From CAZADH01 sp964483805 (GTDB taxonomy: Bacteria; Muiribacteriota; Ozemobacteria; Ozemobacterales; Ozemobacteraceae): a stretch of DNA of 21,604 nucleotides. Positions 20,941 to 21,604 of the stretch are shown here, piece after piece. Numbering within the stretch: the stretch's first letter is position 1; each line of letters starts with the position of its first letter. Location: contig CAZADH010000081.1 of assembly GCA_964483805.1 (NCBI GenBank), forward strand, positions 1-21,604, written 5' to 3'. Position numbers and translations under genes: made by a program. Under the pieces are notes generated by a model that worked only from the letters and a program-made list of their open reading frames with translations, did not search any database and had not been told where the DNA came from.

Positions 20941-21604
20941 TTACCTCCGGGCTTCGGTGGTGATGACCTTGATCAGGTCGAGCAGTTCGTTGCGGTCGGT
21001 GCTGCGCACCAGGTAGCCGACGTTGCCCATGACCGCAAACTCGATCGGGTTCATGTCTTGCACGTGCACCAGCGCCGGCCCGAGTTTGGCGACAACGCCG
21101 TCGTGGTCGTACTCGTAGGGCCGGTCGTATTTGCGGCCGACGAAGGCGCAGTGATACTTGCGCTCGAACTGACCGGGATACGGTTTGCCGGCGACGATGT
21201 GCGCCCACCAGTTGTAGACGTCGACGTCGCAGGCGTAGTTGAACATGTGTGTGGTCAGGCCACCCGGCGGCCGGAAGTTGACCTCGAGGCCCCGCAGGCT
21301 GCCGTCGGGCAGGCGGAAGAACTCGATGTGAAAGAACTTCTCGCGAATATCGAGGGCCTTAACCACCGCCCGTCCCGCGGCTTCGACATCGGCCGGCAGC
21401 TCGCGCTGCGAATAATAATAGAGATTCTCGTTGTTGACGACGACCTTGTGGATGTCGTTCGAGAATACGTGCGAGGTGCAGAACGCGATCTGACCCTGGC
21501 GGTCGGCCAGGCCGTCGAACGACTCGATCACGCCCGACAGGTATTCCTCCATGAAGTAGTCGTGCTCGCCCTTGACCTCGAAGAACCGCTGCAAGTCGTC
21601 GGGA
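20941..21604 (-). CDS. ATP-grasp domain protein (C-terminal part, cut by window edge)
   Basis: Partial gene. The reading frame is open to the right edge (codons for P-D-D-L precede the first internal TTG at 21594), so the N-terminus lies outside. At least 221 residues are visible. The segment FFHIEFFRLPDGSLRGLEVNFRPPGGLTTHMF holds the ATP-grasp Mg-binding residues (E then E-x-N, followed by R-PPGG). An upstream EEYLSG segment matches the strand near the nucleotide site. ATP-grasp enzymes join a carboxylate to an amine or thiol through an acyl-phosphate, and this looks like a carboxylate-amine ligase. The product is unknown. It is cotranscribed with the downstream esterase gene. The C-terminal MNPIEFAVMGNVGYLVRST part is an accessory segment. 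Confidence 0.82.
   Translation of the reverse strand, partial: PDDLQRFFEVKGEHDYFMEEYLSGVIESFDGLADRQGQIAFCTSHVFSNDIHKVVVNNENLYYYSQRELPADVEAAGRAVVKALDIREKFFHIEFFRLPDGSLRGLEVNFRPPGGLTTHMFNYACDVDVYNWWAHIVAGKPYPGQFERKYHCAFVGRKYDRPYEYDHDGVVAKLGPALVHVQDMNPIEFAVMGNVGYLVRSTDRNELLDLIKVITTEARR

Overview
This is GC-rich bacterial DNA (roughly low-60s % GC by eye) with protein genes on both strands. I see no rRNA or tRNA genes, CRISPR arrays or insertion sequences. A predicted lipoprotein with a lipobox, type IV prepilin-like proteins and signal-peptide proteins suggest an organism with an outer membrane and type IV pilus-like machinery. The zinc-ribbon protein with a pilin-like helix, the HEAT-repeat membrane protein and the very large Fn3 lipoprotein recall poorly cultivated phyla (Riflebacteria/Ozemobacteria- or Planctomycetes-like). 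That is an impression from memory, not an assignment.

Layout. (1) 1-1643, plus strand: a STAS-domain protein from an apparently leaderless promoter, then a secreted LpqC/PHB-depolymerase-type esterase. (2) 1675-5749, minus strand: a three-gene minor-pilin operon, transcribed as an 820-aa PilX-like protein, a PilV/GspI-like prepilin, then a PilW/GspJ-like prepilin. Stops and starts overlap or nearly so, and a palindromic repeat pair lies inside the second gene's leader. (3) 5829-10830, minus strand: a 1569-aa lipoprotein with about six Fn3 modules and a C-terminal beta-propeller-like region. It has its own terminator and a well-formed promoter overlapped by an inverted repeat. (4) 10877-14417, minus strand: a two-gene unit encoding a zinc-ribbon protein whose membrane helix looks like a pseudopilin without a cleavage site, followed by a HEAT-repeat/TM/TPR-like membrane protein. 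(5) 14510-16682, plus strand: an M3-family oligoendopeptidase with Lys/Ala-rich basic tails at both ends and a strong terminator. (6) 16846-18335: two toxin-antitoxin cassettes facing each other tail to tail, a Phd/VapC-type on plus and a HigB/HigA-type on minus. (7) 18527-21604, minus strand: a phosphoglucomutase/phosphomannomutase, and an ATP-grasp protein (cut by the window edge) translationally coupled to an esterase and ended by a clear terminator.

How the genes may work together. Regions 2-4 look like a surface or pilus-related locus: minor pilins, a large adhesin-like lipoprotein, and a membrane pair that may sense or scaffold. The TA pair is the most accessory-looking part, set between housekeeping genes (peptidase, sugar-phosphate mutase). 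The items most worth follow-up are the zinc-ribbon/pseudopilin chimera with its HEAT partner, the minor-pilin plus beta-propeller lipoprotein locus, two genes whose -10 element sits exactly 6 nt before the start codon, and an AT-rich octamer, GTATTTAC, that recurs six times inside genes in several reading frames.
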